From the NCBI GenBank assembly GCA_022360315.1, contig JAKSDA010000082.1, positions 1 to 42,855 of the forward strand: 42,855 nt of DNA, given 5' to 3'. The notes beneath the pieces are model-generated. The model did no database searches and was not told the origin of the DNA. It was given only the letters and a program-made list of their open reading frames with translations. This DNA comes from Pseudomonadota bacterium (GTDB lineage: Bacteria; Myxococcota_A; Polyangia; Haliangiales; Haliangiaceae). This document shows, piece after piece, positions 9,889-17,133 of the stretch. The stretch's first letter is position 1. Every line of letters starts with the position of its first letter. Both the position numbers and the translations under genes were made by a program.

Positions 9889-10218
9889 CTAATAGGAGAA
9901 GCTATAATGTACCGTGGCGTTCCAAGCGAACCACGCACCCACTGGTAGAACGAGGTGGGTGATTGTATAATGACGCGTGAAGCTCCTAGTATTACCGTAA
10001 CTGTCAACAGCTGTCACAGTCTGTGCATAAGAGCCTGGCGTATTGTAGTCGATATCTAAACGGTATCCAGACCCACCGGTAGGGATTGCATTGACACTCT
10101 CTAGTAGGTAATTGTCTGTGACTGAAACGTTAATCGCCAATGGTGGCTGAGAAACGCCTACCCAGGCTGCAGGGGAGACCCATGTTCCGTTTTGTGGCAA
10201 GTAGAATACCGGTGCCAC
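9889..10218 (-). CDS. Orphan Ig-like domain mini-protein
   Basis: A GTG start at 10218 preceded by AAAGGGAG gives 109 residues beginning MAPVFYLPQNGTW. The core (SVTDNYLLESVNAIPTGGSG, then SYAQTVTAVDSYGNTRSFT) has the alternating pattern and the TVTAVDSYGN strand of bacterial Ig-like or cadherin-like surface domains. A TTG at 10257 would extend it by 13 residues. There is no signal peptide in frame, although a signal-like string (MRLSIILLCAVSA) is encoded just upstream in another frame at about 10320-10365, so this may be the tail of a frameshifted surface protein. Base composition is more AT-rich than the genes on either side. Confidence 0.45.
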   Translation of the reverse strand: MAPVFYLPQNGTWVSPAAWVGVSQPPLAINVSVTDNYLLESVNAIPTGGSGYRLDIDYNTPGSYAQTVTAVDSYGNTRSFTRHYTITHLVLPVGAWFAWNATVHYSFSY

Positions 10219-10344
10219 ATCACTCCCTTTATGTTTACGGGGACTCTTGATTTGCAACCTATGCCCAAATGGGGCGAGCGGGCGGATGTACGGGTTAGCA
10301 TAGCTTTACGCGTTCAACGGACTGGCGCCGAAACGGCGCAGAGC

Positions 10345-10370
10345 AGGATGATGCTCAGACGCATCATCCT
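10345..10370. other. Perfect 10-bp hairpin in the AT-rich island
   Basis: AGGATGATGC at 10345-10354 and GCATCATCCT at 10361-10370 pair perfectly around a 6-base loop. A second small GC hairpin (GCGCCG, AAA, CGGCGC) sits beside it at 10325-10339. No gene reads through with conviction; on the minus strand the arms overlap a GGAGG and a short signal-like frame. Confidence 0.45.
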
Positions 10371-10431
10371 CCAGATATCTTATATCAGTGTGCAGGTGCG
10401 ATTCAGCGTGAATTCGTGCTTTTTCTCATCG

Positions 10432-10850
10432 AAACATCTTATATAAGTGTAATAATTTATTCTTATATACTTATAATTAACTATTGATTTTTTTGTAGTG
10501 GGCATTATGCATCAATATCGAGATTATCGGATCTCCGCGGGCCGGCTCGTCGATTTCCGCCAAATTGGTCGACAAAGAGTGCTGGGAGATCAACGTCGAA
10601 GTGTTCTCCCTCGCGGAGCATGTGGGTCAGTTCAATGCCAGCGGGGTTGGGAGTGTACTTGACGACCCAGTGATTGTTTGTCGAGTGGTCGGCGGAACCC
10701 TGCGCGCATATTCTGAATCATTGCTCACGGCGATGCAGCGGGAGTCAGTACTATTTTCCATAAAAACATCTTATAGGAATATAGCAAATATAAGCATATC
10801 ATATCCTTATATAATTATAAATTAATATAATCAATTTTTGTATTGACCGT
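10432..10850. repeat. Two related AT-rich blocks flanking a ~260-base unit
   Basis: The 12-mer AAACATCTTATA occurs at 10432-10443 and again at 10764-10775, 332 bases apart. Each copy opens an AT-rich block of about 70-90 bases that closes with a similar run (TTATAATTAA...ATTTTTTTGTAGTG near 10500; TTATAAATTAA...AATTTTTGTATTG near 10849). The sequence between the blocks is ordinary GC content and carries a minus-strand gene fragment. A shorter relative, ATCTTATAT, lies at 10377-10385. The arrangement resembles a duplicated element or gene-cassette boundary; no transposase is present. Confidence 0.5.
10505..10717 (-). pseudogene. Fragment of an unidentified coding sequence
   Basis: Between the two AT-rich blocks the minus strand is open for 70 codons, from after a TGA at 10718-10720 to a TAA at 10505-10507. 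It reads NNHWVVKYTPNPAGIELTHM, then LREGEHFDVDLPALFVDQF. The composition looks like real protein, but there is no usable start near the 5' end, so it is probably a truncated remnant. I cannot assign a family. Confidence 0.3.
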
Positions 10851-11011
10851 TGTGGATGGGTATCAGATCATCGTATCCTGATGTTGGATTTGCGGTAGTT
10901 GTTGCCATGATGGCGTTTCCGGGCTAAAGAGCACTGCGACCTGATCCGTTCAACTGACACCGCGGCAGTGCGAACTCGCAACTCGCCCCGGAGGACATGG
11001 AGGCACCAGAC

Positions 11012-12853
11012 ATGTGCGGTATCGTGGGGCTTGTCGATTACACCTGTGATCTCAGAAATACGAACACCGTCAACGGCGAGGCCATGGTCGAGACGATAGC
11101 GCTCCGAGGGCCAGATGGTAGCGGCCTCTGGGTGACGGCGCATGCCATGCTCGGGCATCGCCGCTTGGCCGTCATCGACTTGAAGGGCGGTGTCCAGCCG
11201 ATGGCGTACACCCGCGCTGATCGGCCCGCCGTTGTCATCGTGTACAACGGTGAAGTTTACAACTATCGCGAACTTCGCAGCGAGCTGGCCAGCCTTGGCC
11301 ACGAGTTCCGGAGTGGCGGCGATACGGAGATCTTGCTCCATGCCTATCTGGAGTGGGGGGAGGATGTCGCCACACACCTCGATGGCATTTTCGCGTTCGC
11401 GGTATGGGACGAAGCGACCGAGGAGCTCCTGCTCGTGCGGGACCGGCTCGGAATCAAGCCACTGTACTACGCCGTCACACCTGAGGGTGTGTTGTTCGGG
11501 TCCGAGCCCAAGGCGCTTTTTGCCACGGGGCGTATCGAACCGGCCGTCGATCTCGATGGGTTGCGCGAGCTGGCCGCCATGGTCAAGACGCCGGGTGCCG
11601 CCGTGTTCGTCGGCATGCGCGAGCTTCTCCCCGGGCACATCATGCGGGTCAGTCGCCGTGGCCTGACGGAGACCCGGTACTGGTCGCTGCAGGCGACCGA
11701 ACACACCGACGATCTGCCGGACACTATTGCGAACGTTCGCGCGCTGCTGGAGGACATCGTGCGGCAGCAGCTCGTCGCCGAGGTGCCCCTGGGCGTGCTG
11801 CTCTCGGGCGGCTTGGACTCGAGTACGACCGCCGCCTTGGCGCAACGCACGCTTCGCGCAGAAGGCCTGCCGGCGCTTCGCACCTTCGCGGTGGACTTCG
11901 TCGGACAAACCGGAGACTTCAAAGTCGAGCAGATCTTCCGGGATACGCCCGACGCGCCCTACGCGGCCGAGATGGCTCGGCACGCCGGGAGTCGCCACAC
12001 CGAGGTCGTGCTCGACAAGGCCGACATGCTGGCCCCCGCGGTGCAGGAAGCCACCCTTGCCGCGCGCGATCTACCCGCGGTCTGGGGCGACATGGACACG
12101 TCCCTGTACCTGCTGTTCAAGGCGGTCCGATCCCACGTCACCGTCGCGCTGGCCGGCGAGGGCGCCGACGAGCTGTTCGGAGGATACGCGTGGTCTCACC
12201 TAGCACACGCGGTCGACGCACCGACCTTCCCCTGGATGTCCACGGCCTACCTCAAGAGCGAAAACTCCCCATTCACCCCGGCCCTGGCCAAGCAGATGGA
12301 CCTGCGGGACTACGTGGGAGATCGCTACGCCCAGGCCATCGCCGAGGTGCCCCGCCTGGCCGGCGAGGATCCTCGCGAGGCCCGCATGCGCGAGGTGTCC
12401 TATCTGAACCTCACCCGGTTCCTGCAAGGCCTGCTCGACCGCGTCGATCGCATCAGCATGTCGGTCGGGCTGGAGGTGCGGGTGCCGTTCTGCGATCACC
12501 GGTTGGTCAGCTACGTCTTCAACACGCCCTGGGCCATGAAGTCCTTCGACGGCCGAGAGAAGAGCCTGCTGCGGGCGGCGGCGCAGGATCTGCTGCCGCC
12601 CTCGATCAGCCAGCGCAAGAAGGCGCACTATCCCGCCATCCAGGATCCCGGCTACGACGACGCCTTGCGTTCGCAAATCAGGGACATGCTCACCCAGAAG
12701 ACGGGTGGGGCGCTCGAATTGCTCGACCACGAGCATCTGCACGCACTCCTTGAGCGCCCCTCCACCGGCTTGCACGCTGACCGCAGCGTCCTCGAGTTCG
12801 CCATCAACCTCCATGCCTGGATGGAGACCTACGGCGTTCGAGTAGCCATCTGA
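11012..12853 (+). CDS. asnB: Asparagine synthetase-type (class II glutamine) amidotransferase
   Basis: This predicted glutamine-hydrolysing amidotransferase activates a carboxylate with ATP and transfers ammonia to it. In housekeeping enzymes aspartate becomes asparagine; pathway paralogues amidate other acids. The ATG at 11012 follows GGAGG (10999-11003) and encodes MCGIVG, so Cys2 becomes the N-terminal nucleophile; the in-frame ATG at 10997 would block this. The 613 residues contain YNGEVYN (about 78-84), SGGDTE (101-106), the PP-loop LSGGLDSS (264-271) and GEGADELFGGY. Length and order match full AsnB/AsnO proteins. It opens the cluster that includes ornithine N-hydroxylase and a piperazate synthase-like protein, which suggests a specialised amidation, but housekeeping asparagine synthesis cannot be excluded from sequence. 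A GC palindrome (12854-12865) follows the stop. Confidence 0.88.
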   Translation: MCGIVGLVDYTCDLRNTNTVNGEAMVETIALRGPDGSGLWVTAHAMLGHRRLAVIDLKGGVQPMAYTRADRPAVVIVYNGEVYNYRELRSELASLGHEFRSGGDTEILLHAYLEWGEDVATHLDGIFAFAVWDEATEELLLVRDRLGIKPLYYAVTPEGVLFGSEPKALFATGRIEPAVDLDGLRELAAMVKTPGAAVFVGMRELLPGHIMRVSRRGLTETRYWSLQATEHTDDLPDTIANVRALLEDIVRQQLVAEVPLGVLLSGGLDSSTTAALAQRTLRAEGLPALRTFAVDFVGQTGDFKVEQIFRDTPDAPYAAEMARHAGSRHTEVVLDKADMLAPAVQEATLAARDLPAVWGDMDTSLYLLFKAVRSHVTVALAGEGADELFGGYAWSHLAHAVDAPTFPWMSTAYLKSENSPFTPALAKQMDLRDYVGDRYAQAIAEVPRLAGEDPREARMREVSYLNLTRFLQGLLDRVDRISMSVGLEVRVPFCDHRLVSYVFNTPWAMKSFDGREKSLLRAAAQDLLPPSISQRKKAHYPAIQDPGYDDALRSQIRDMLTQKTGGALELLDHEHLHALLERPSTGLHADRSVLEFAINLHAWMETYGVRVAI

Positions 12854-12925
12854 GCGCCCGGGCGCGAAGCGCGGGATCGCACGCGGCACACGAAGGTCGG
12901 GTCGGGGAGATCGGTTGCAGACTAG

Positions 12926-12967
12926 TATTCTGATCACGCATATGTCTATTCTGATCGCGCATACGTC
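12926..12967 (+). repeat. Two tandem 21-bp repeats after the AsnB-like gene
   Basis: The units 12926-12946 and 12947-12967 are adjacent and differ at two positions (common frame TATTCTGATC.CGCATA.GTC). They sit in the 540-base gap between the AsnB-like and monooxygenase genes, about 430 bases before the latter. Iterated sites of two helical turns suit cooperative binding of a regulator. Between here and 13095 I see nothing else. Confidence 0.5.
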
Positions 12968-13095
12968 TCCCCACCTGCCCCAGGCGACAGCGAGACTCCG
13001 GACGCTGGACTGGGCAATGAGGTGTCCGCGATGCCGCCCTCCGCTGCAGCGTGGGCGCTCTCGGCGCTGTTGTCAAATGATGCGCTCCTCTCGCG

Positions 13096-13124
13096 TTGAC
13101 ATGAAGCACGATCGAGTCTAATTT
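13096..13124 (+). promoter_or_regulatory. Candidate sigma-70-type promoter for the piperazate genes
   Basis: TTGACA at 13096-13101 is a perfect -35 box. It is followed after 17 bases by the weak -10 TAATTT at 13119-13124, in locally AT-rich DNA. The proposed -10 overlaps the first of two ~21-bp tandem repeats, so a protein bound there would control initiation. The leader to the monooxygenase ATG would be about 260 bases. Confidence 0.35.
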
Positions 13125-13162
13125 GGTCTCATCAATAATTAATTTAGTCTCACCAAATAATT
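13120..13162 (+). repeat. Two tandem ~21-bp AT-rich repeats at the promoter
   Basis: The units 13120-13140 and 13141-13162 share AATTT.GTCTCA.C followed by AATAATT, with one inserted base in the second copy. Their position over and just downstream of the candidate -10 suggests an operator for the downstream genes. They are unrelated in sequence to the 12926-12967 repeats. Confidence 0.5.
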
Positions 13163-13393
13163 ATGACTGGAAACTAAATAGCCAATCTGTGGATAGATGG
13201 ACTACATCGAGTCGAATTCACCACAGAGTCTGCTCGGAAAGGCCGACAATTCCTCGACAGCGAGCTCGGCCGATCTTTTGCCGGGCGCTTCGATGTCGAC
13301 CAGCACGAGCCCATCCTGGTCGGACGCCTCGCGTTGTCACACACTCGCATCGCGAGCGAAGCAATCGCGTTGGTATCCTCTGAAAGGGTGCAC

Positions 13394-14752
13394 ATGCTAG
13401 TCACGAGCGCACAAGCTCCCGTTTATGACGTCCTGGGCATCGGTTTCGGCCCATCGAACCTCGCGCTGGCAATCGCCATCGAGGAGTCGGCTCGGTCGCT
13501 GCACGCCCGTCCGTTTCGGGCCCACTTCTTCGAGAAGCAGGCGTGTTTCGGGTGGCACCGCGGGATGCTCCTCGACGAGGCGACGATGCAGATCTCGTTC
13601 TTAAAAGATCTTGCGACGATGCGCAATCCGACGAGCGAGTTCAGCTTTCTCCGGTACTTGCACGACAAGGATCGGCTCGTCGACTTCATCAACCACAAGT
13701 CGCTGTTCCCGTCGCGCGTCGAGTTTCACGATTACCTCGAGTGGGCCGCCGCGCGCGTCGCGCACTGCGTGAGTTACCATTGCAAAGTAATCGAAGTACA
13801 GCCCGTCCAGCGTGATGGGGTCGTCGAATATCTGGATGTCGTCGTGCAGCGCGGAGGTGACCAGGCGGGTCGCGAGGTATACCGCGCGCGCAACATCGTC
13901 GTTGCCGTCGGGTTGGAGGCGATGATGCCGGCCGGCGTCGTCCCGTCCGACCGGATCTGGCACAGCGCCGATACCCTGGACCGCATCGAGCGCCTGCGCG
14001 AGGAGCCGAAACTCGTCGCGGTCGTCGGCGCGGGGCAGAGCGCTGCCGAGATCACGGCTTTCATGCACGACCGCTTCGCGCAGGCCGAAGTGCGATCGGT
14101 GTTCACGCGCTACGGCTACAGCACGTCGGACGACACGCCCTTCGCCAATCAGATCTTCGATCCCGAGGCCGTGGACGACTTCTTCTCCGCGCCCGCTGAC
14201 GTGAAGCGGATGCTCTTCGATTACCACAAGAATACAAACTATTCGGTGGCAGATCCCGATGTGATCAACGAGCTGTATCGCCGCATGTACCAGGAGCGGG
14301 TCCGCGGCGAGCAACGACTCCGCATCATGCGGGCGACGCGTGTGCTCGGCGCGCGCACGACGCCCACCTCCGTGGAGTTGACCGTCGAGCACCTGCCTAC
14401 CGGAGCGCGGAGCCAGTTCCACGCCGACCTGGCTATTTTCAGCACGGGGTACCGCCCCGGTGACCCGCTGTGCCTGCTCGGCGCGCTCGCCGACGCGTGC
14501 CTGCGTGACGACGAGGGGCGATTGGGCATCGCTCGCGACTACCGGATACGAACCGCCGAGCACGTTCATTGCGGGATCTACGTGCAAGGCGCGACGGAGT
14601 ACTCGCACGGTATCTCGTCGTCGTTGCTGTCGAATACCGCTGTGCGTGCGGGTGAGATCCTGGAATCCATTGTTCGCCGAGATGGGCCCCCGGCCTCGCT
14701 GCTGATCAACTCCGAGCACAGACGCGGCAACGGCGTCCCGTCGCAGCCTTGA
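13394..14752 (+). CDS. L-ornithine N5-monooxygenase (KtzI/PvdA/SidA type)
   Basis: This flavoprotein is predicted to use NADPH and O2 to hydroxylate the side-chain amine of L-ornithine (lysine is less likely). The ATG at 13394 follows GAAAGGG and gives 452 residues. The FAD motif is GIGFGPSN (15-22). Family blocks FGWHRGM, MQISFLKDLATMRNPTSEFS (65-84), the NADPH-site motif GAGQSAAE (near 215), DDTPFANQIF, TNYSVADPD and FSTGYRPGDPL are all intact. In siderophore loci the product is acylated or formylated; here no acyltransferase or NRPS follows. The next gene, 13 bases on, is a PaiB-fold protein like KtzT, matching the KtzI-KtzT pair that makes L-piperazate. Coding-like sequence continues in frame upstream from about 13171, but no good start lies there. 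A TTG at 13334 would add 20 residues. Confidence 0.9.
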   Translation: MLVTSAQAPVYDVLGIGFGPSNLALAIAIEESARSLHARPFRAHFFEKQACFGWHRGMLLDEATMQISFLKDLATMRNPTSEFSFLRYLHDKDRLVDFINHKSLFPSRVEFHDYLEWAAARVAHCVSYHCKVIEVQPVQRDGVVEYLDVVVQRGGDQAGREVYRARNIVVAVGLEAMMPAGVVPSDRIWHSADTLDRIERLREEPKLVAVVGAGQSAAEITAFMHDRFAQAEVRSVFTRYGYSTSDDTPFANQIFDPEAVDDFFSAPADVKRMLFDYHKNTNYSVADPDVINELYRRMYQERVRGEQRLRIMRATRVLGARTTPTSVELTVEHLPTGARSQFHADLAIFSTGYRPGDPLCLLGALADACLRDDEGRLGIARDYRIRTAEHVHCGIYVQGATEYSHGISSSLLSNTAVRAGEILESIVRRDGPPASLLINSEHRRGNGVPSQP

Positions 14753-14765
14753 ACAAGAGGTCGAG

Positions 14766-15428
14766 ATGTACGTCCCGAAGTTCTATCAAACCGACGAGAT
14801 CTGGGCCAAGGAGCTGATCCGTCGCTATCCCCTGGCCGTTCTCCTGACCAACGGCCCTCGCGCCCCGTTCGCCACCCACCTGCCGACGATCGTTCCGCCC
14901 GAAGATCGAGCGCGTCTCGACGCGGGGAAGCCGCTGGTCGGGCTGACGATGTTCGGTCACCTCAATCGAAATAATCCGCACTGGGCGGCGCTGCAGTCGG
15001 TCGGGCCGTCAGTTCTGGTCTTCCAGGGACCCAATAGCTACGTCTCGCCGACCATCTACGAGACCACCCCCGCGGCGCCGACCTGGAACTTCACATCGGT
15101 CCACCTGCACGGCACGCTGCGCGCGATCGACGATCGCGAGACCACCCTTCAGATCATCCGCTGGACGGTCGAGGGCTTCGAGGCAGAGTTCGGCGCGAAC
15201 TGGGATATGCGGCCGTCGCTCGGGTACTTCGACCGCATCGTTCATGACGTGGGGGCTTTCGCATTCGAGATCGAGGCAGTCGACGCGATGTTCAAGCTCA
15301 GTCAGGAACAACCCGCGGAAGTTCAGGAGCGCGTCGTCCGTTCGTTCGCGACGCGTGAGAGCTGTTCTCACCACCACGAGCTCGCCAAGCTGATGAGCAG
15401 GGTCAATCCTGCGGGCAACGGCAGCTGA
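14766..15428 (+). CDS. PaiB-fold protein, probable piperazate synthase (KtzT-like)
   Basis: The 220-residue protein has the split-barrel fold family usually annotated as FMN-binding negative regulator PaiB. It starts MYVPKFYQTD after AGAGG. Piperazate synthases (KtzT of kutzneride, PipS) are haem-binding members of this family that close N5-hydroxyornithine into L-piperazic acid by forming the N-N bond. Visible blocks are FGHLNRNNPHW (63-73, with His65 a candidate haem ligand), GPNSYVSPTIY, the short loop PAAPTWNF (102-109) and FKLSQEQPAE (176-185). The compact PAAPTW loop and FKLSQEQ resemble what I recall of KtzT-like proteins rather than regulator-type PaiB, which usually has a longer loop. 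The decisive clue is context: it lies 13 bases after an ornithine N-hydroxylase. The alternative, a PaiB regulator, is less likely. Confidence 0.8.
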   Translation: MYVPKFYQTDEIWAKELIRRYPLAVLLTNGPRAPFATHLPTIVPPEDRARLDAGKPLVGLTMFGHLNRNNPHWAALQSVGPSVLVFQGPNSYVSPTIYETTPAAPTWNFTSVHLHGTLRAIDDRETTLQIIRWTVEGFEAEFGANWDMRPSLGYFDRIVHDVGAFAFEIEAVDAMFKLSQEQPAEVQERVVRSFATRESCSHHHELAKLMSRVNPAGNGS

Positions 15429-15485
15429 TCGACAATTGACTTGCAGCGCGCCCGATGACGTGTCGGCGCCGAAGGTTGAAATAAC

Positions 15486-16631
15486 ATGGCGTATACCAGT
15501 GATGTAATCGTTGTTGGACTCGGCGGCCTCGGCAGCGCCGCCTGTCATCACCTCGCGACGCGCGGCCTCCGTGTCGTCGGCGTCGACCAGTTCCAGCCGG
15601 CGCACGCTCGCGGTGCGAGCCACGGCGAGACGCGCGGGGTCTGGCAGGCGTACTTCATGGGCCCGGGCTACGTCCCGTTTCTCCAGCGCGCGTACGAGCT
15701 CTGGGATCACCTCGCCGAGCTGCGGGGAGAGCCGTTTTTCCACCGTACCGGCGGGATTTGCCTCGGCCCCGCCGACGGCGAGCTCGTCCCGGCCGCGCTC
15801 GCGAGCGCCAAGACGTGCGGACTGCCGCACGAATACCTCGATGCCGCCGAAGTGCGCCGCCGCTTTCCGACCTTCACGCCGGCCGAGGACGACGTCGCGG
15901 TGTTCGACGCCAGCTCGGGCTACGTGCGGCCAGAGTTGGTCATCCAAGCGCATATCGACCTCGCCGATAAGGCCGGTGCGATCCTGCGGTTTGGCGAAGC
16001 CGTGGTCGAGTGCGCGACGACCTCGAGCGGCGTGCGCGTGCGGACCGCCGCTGAGACGTACGAGGCGGACAAACTCGTCGTCGCCGCGGGAGCCTGGATC
16101 CCGAAGCTATTCCCCCAGCTGACGTTGCCGATCCAGGTGCTGCGCAAGGTCATGCTGTGGTTCGATCCGATCAAGGGGCCGGAAGACTTTCTCCCCGGTC
16201 GCCAGCCGTACTGGATCTGGGAAGGGGATGGCGCGATCGGCTACGGTCACCCCGCCGTCGATGGGGTCAACGGCGGCGTCAAGGCGGGGATCCACAGCGG
16301 CGGGGATCCCGCGAACCCCGACGAGCTCGACCGCTTCGTGCGCGCCGAGGAGGTCGACGTCGTCCGCGCGTTCTTGCGCGACCGTATACCGCAGCTGGCC
16401 GGGCGATACCTGCGCAGCGGCGTGTGCATGTACGACAACACGCCCGACCTGGCGTTCGTCCTCGGGCTGGCGCCGAGCAGCGAGCGCATCGTCCTCGCGG
16501 GCGGGACCTCGGGCCACGCGTTCAAGTTCGTGCCTGCCATCGGAGAGGCAATTGCGGAGCTCGTGATCGAGGGCAAGGCCACCCAGGACATCTCGTTGTT
16601 CGCCCCGGACAGGTTCGGTCGTCGGGAATGA
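15486..16631 (+). CDS. FAD-dependent amine oxidase, sarcosine oxidase/SolA-like
   Basis: The 381-residue protein is a DAO-fold flavoenzyme of the monomeric sarcosine oxidase / N-methyltryptophan oxidase family, which oxidises secondary amines or cyclic imino acids to imines with O2. It has the Rossmann motif GLGGLGS (11-17), SHGETR (45-50, the flavin-contact block) and GVCMYDNTPD, where Cys314 matches the cysteine that binds FAD covalently in monomeric sarcosine oxidase. GGTSGHAFKFVPAIGE near the C-terminus is the conserved substrate-side block. It begins 57 bases after the piperazate synthase-like gene. L-piperazate is a cyclic secondary amine acid, so oxidation to a dehydropiperazate or further toward a pyridazine is a natural inference. 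Sarcosine or pipecolate oxidation is the generic alternative. Confidence 0.85.
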   Translation: MAYTSDVIVVGLGGLGSAACHHLATRGLRVVGVDQFQPAHARGASHGETRGVWQAYFMGPGYVPFLQRAYELWDHLAELRGEPFFHRTGGICLGPADGELVPAALASAKTCGLPHEYLDAAEVRRRFPTFTPAEDDVAVFDASSGYVRPELVIQAHIDLADKAGAILRFGEAVVECATTSSGVRVRTAAETYEADKLVVAAGAWIPKLFPQLTLPIQVLRKVMLWFDPIKGPEDFLPGRQPYWIWEGDGAIGYGHPAVDGVNGGVKAGIHSGGDPANPDELDRFVRAEEVDVVRAFLRDRIPQLAGRYLRSGVCMYDNTPDLAFVLGLAPSSERIVLAGGTSGHAFKFVPAIGEAIAELVIEGKATQDISLFAPDRFGRRE

Positions 16632-17101
16632 CGACGTTCGCGATCACCGGCACGCGCAAGGCGGAGGTGCGCACCGAGACGGAGCTCGAGGCGCTGTTCA
16701 GACGCTTCGTCGGTCCTTTCGCCGACCCGGCGGCGCACGCCTACCTCGGCGGCGCCGCCGGGATCGACACGCTCGCTCTGTCATGGCTCGCGCGCAACAC
16801 CGAAAGCCTCATCACCGTGGCCGTCCCGGTTCGGGTCGCGGAACAACCCCGCCCTGCACAGGTCGAGATTGCGGCCGCTGCGCGCGCCGGGCGCCTCCAC
16901 GAACTCGTCGAGCTCGGACACCCGGCGGGGCTCGGCGACGCTGCCTACAACGCGCGGAACCGCTGGCTCGTCGATCGCGCGGAGCTGCTGATCGGCTTTC
17001 CCCTGACCACCGAGGATGACGGGTCGGGGACCTGGTACACGCTAGGCTATGCCGCGCGACAGGGCATCCCGCGACTCATCGTTTCACTCGCTCATTCTTG
17101 A
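16628..17101 (+). CDS. SLOG-fold (LOG/DprA-like Rossmann) protein
   Basis: The start ATG at 16628 overlaps the oxidase stop as ATGA, indicating translational coupling; frames open further upstream are shadows. The 157-residue protein begins MTTFAITGTRK, with the GTR turn of SLOG proteins. It contains LGGAAGIDTLALSWLA, AYNARNRWLVDRAELLIGFP and the loop GSGTWYTLGYAARQG. This matches the YspA/DprA-like SLOG branch, which binds nucleotides or nucleotide-derived ligands. The PGGxGTxxE catalytic motif of LOG phosphoribohydrolases is absent; the equivalent reads DGSGTWYT. Its place inside a biosynthetic operon is unusual. It may bind a nucleotide cofactor or activated intermediate, or sense one; function is unknown. 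Confidence 0.7.
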   Translation: MTTFAITGTRKAEVRTETELEALFRRFVGPFADPAAHAYLGGAAGIDTLALSWLARNTESLITVAVPVRVAEQPRPAQVEIAAAARAGRLHELVELGHPAGLGDAAYNARNRWLVDRAELLIGFPLTTEDDGSGTWYTLGYAARQGIPRLIVSLAHS

Positions 17102-17133
17102 ATCGTCCGCTCAATCAACCTAGGAGAACGCAT

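Noticed and set aside
10432..10850. Insertion sequence
   Set aside because: No transposase frame or terminal inverted repeats were found; only related AT-rich blocks.
12926..13162. CRISPR array
   Set aside because: Only two tandem copies each, without spacers or cas genes.
13601..14719. Long antisense frame over the monooxygenase
   Set aside because: It mirrors the GC-rich third positions of the real gene, has no recognisable domain and no ribosome binding site.
14766..15428. PaiB transcriptional repressor
   Set aside because: The fold name fits but the pairing with an ornithine hydroxylase and the KtzT-like blocks favour an enzyme. Kept as the alternative in the entry.
13394..15428. Hydroxamate siderophore locus
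   Set aside because: The ornithine hydroxylase fits, but no acyltransferase, NRPS, NIS synthetase or receptor is nearby.
15009..15953. Antisense frame over the piperazate synthase-like and oxidase genes
   Set aside because: A shadow of two well-supported genes; composition is Arg/Ala/Val-rich without motifs.
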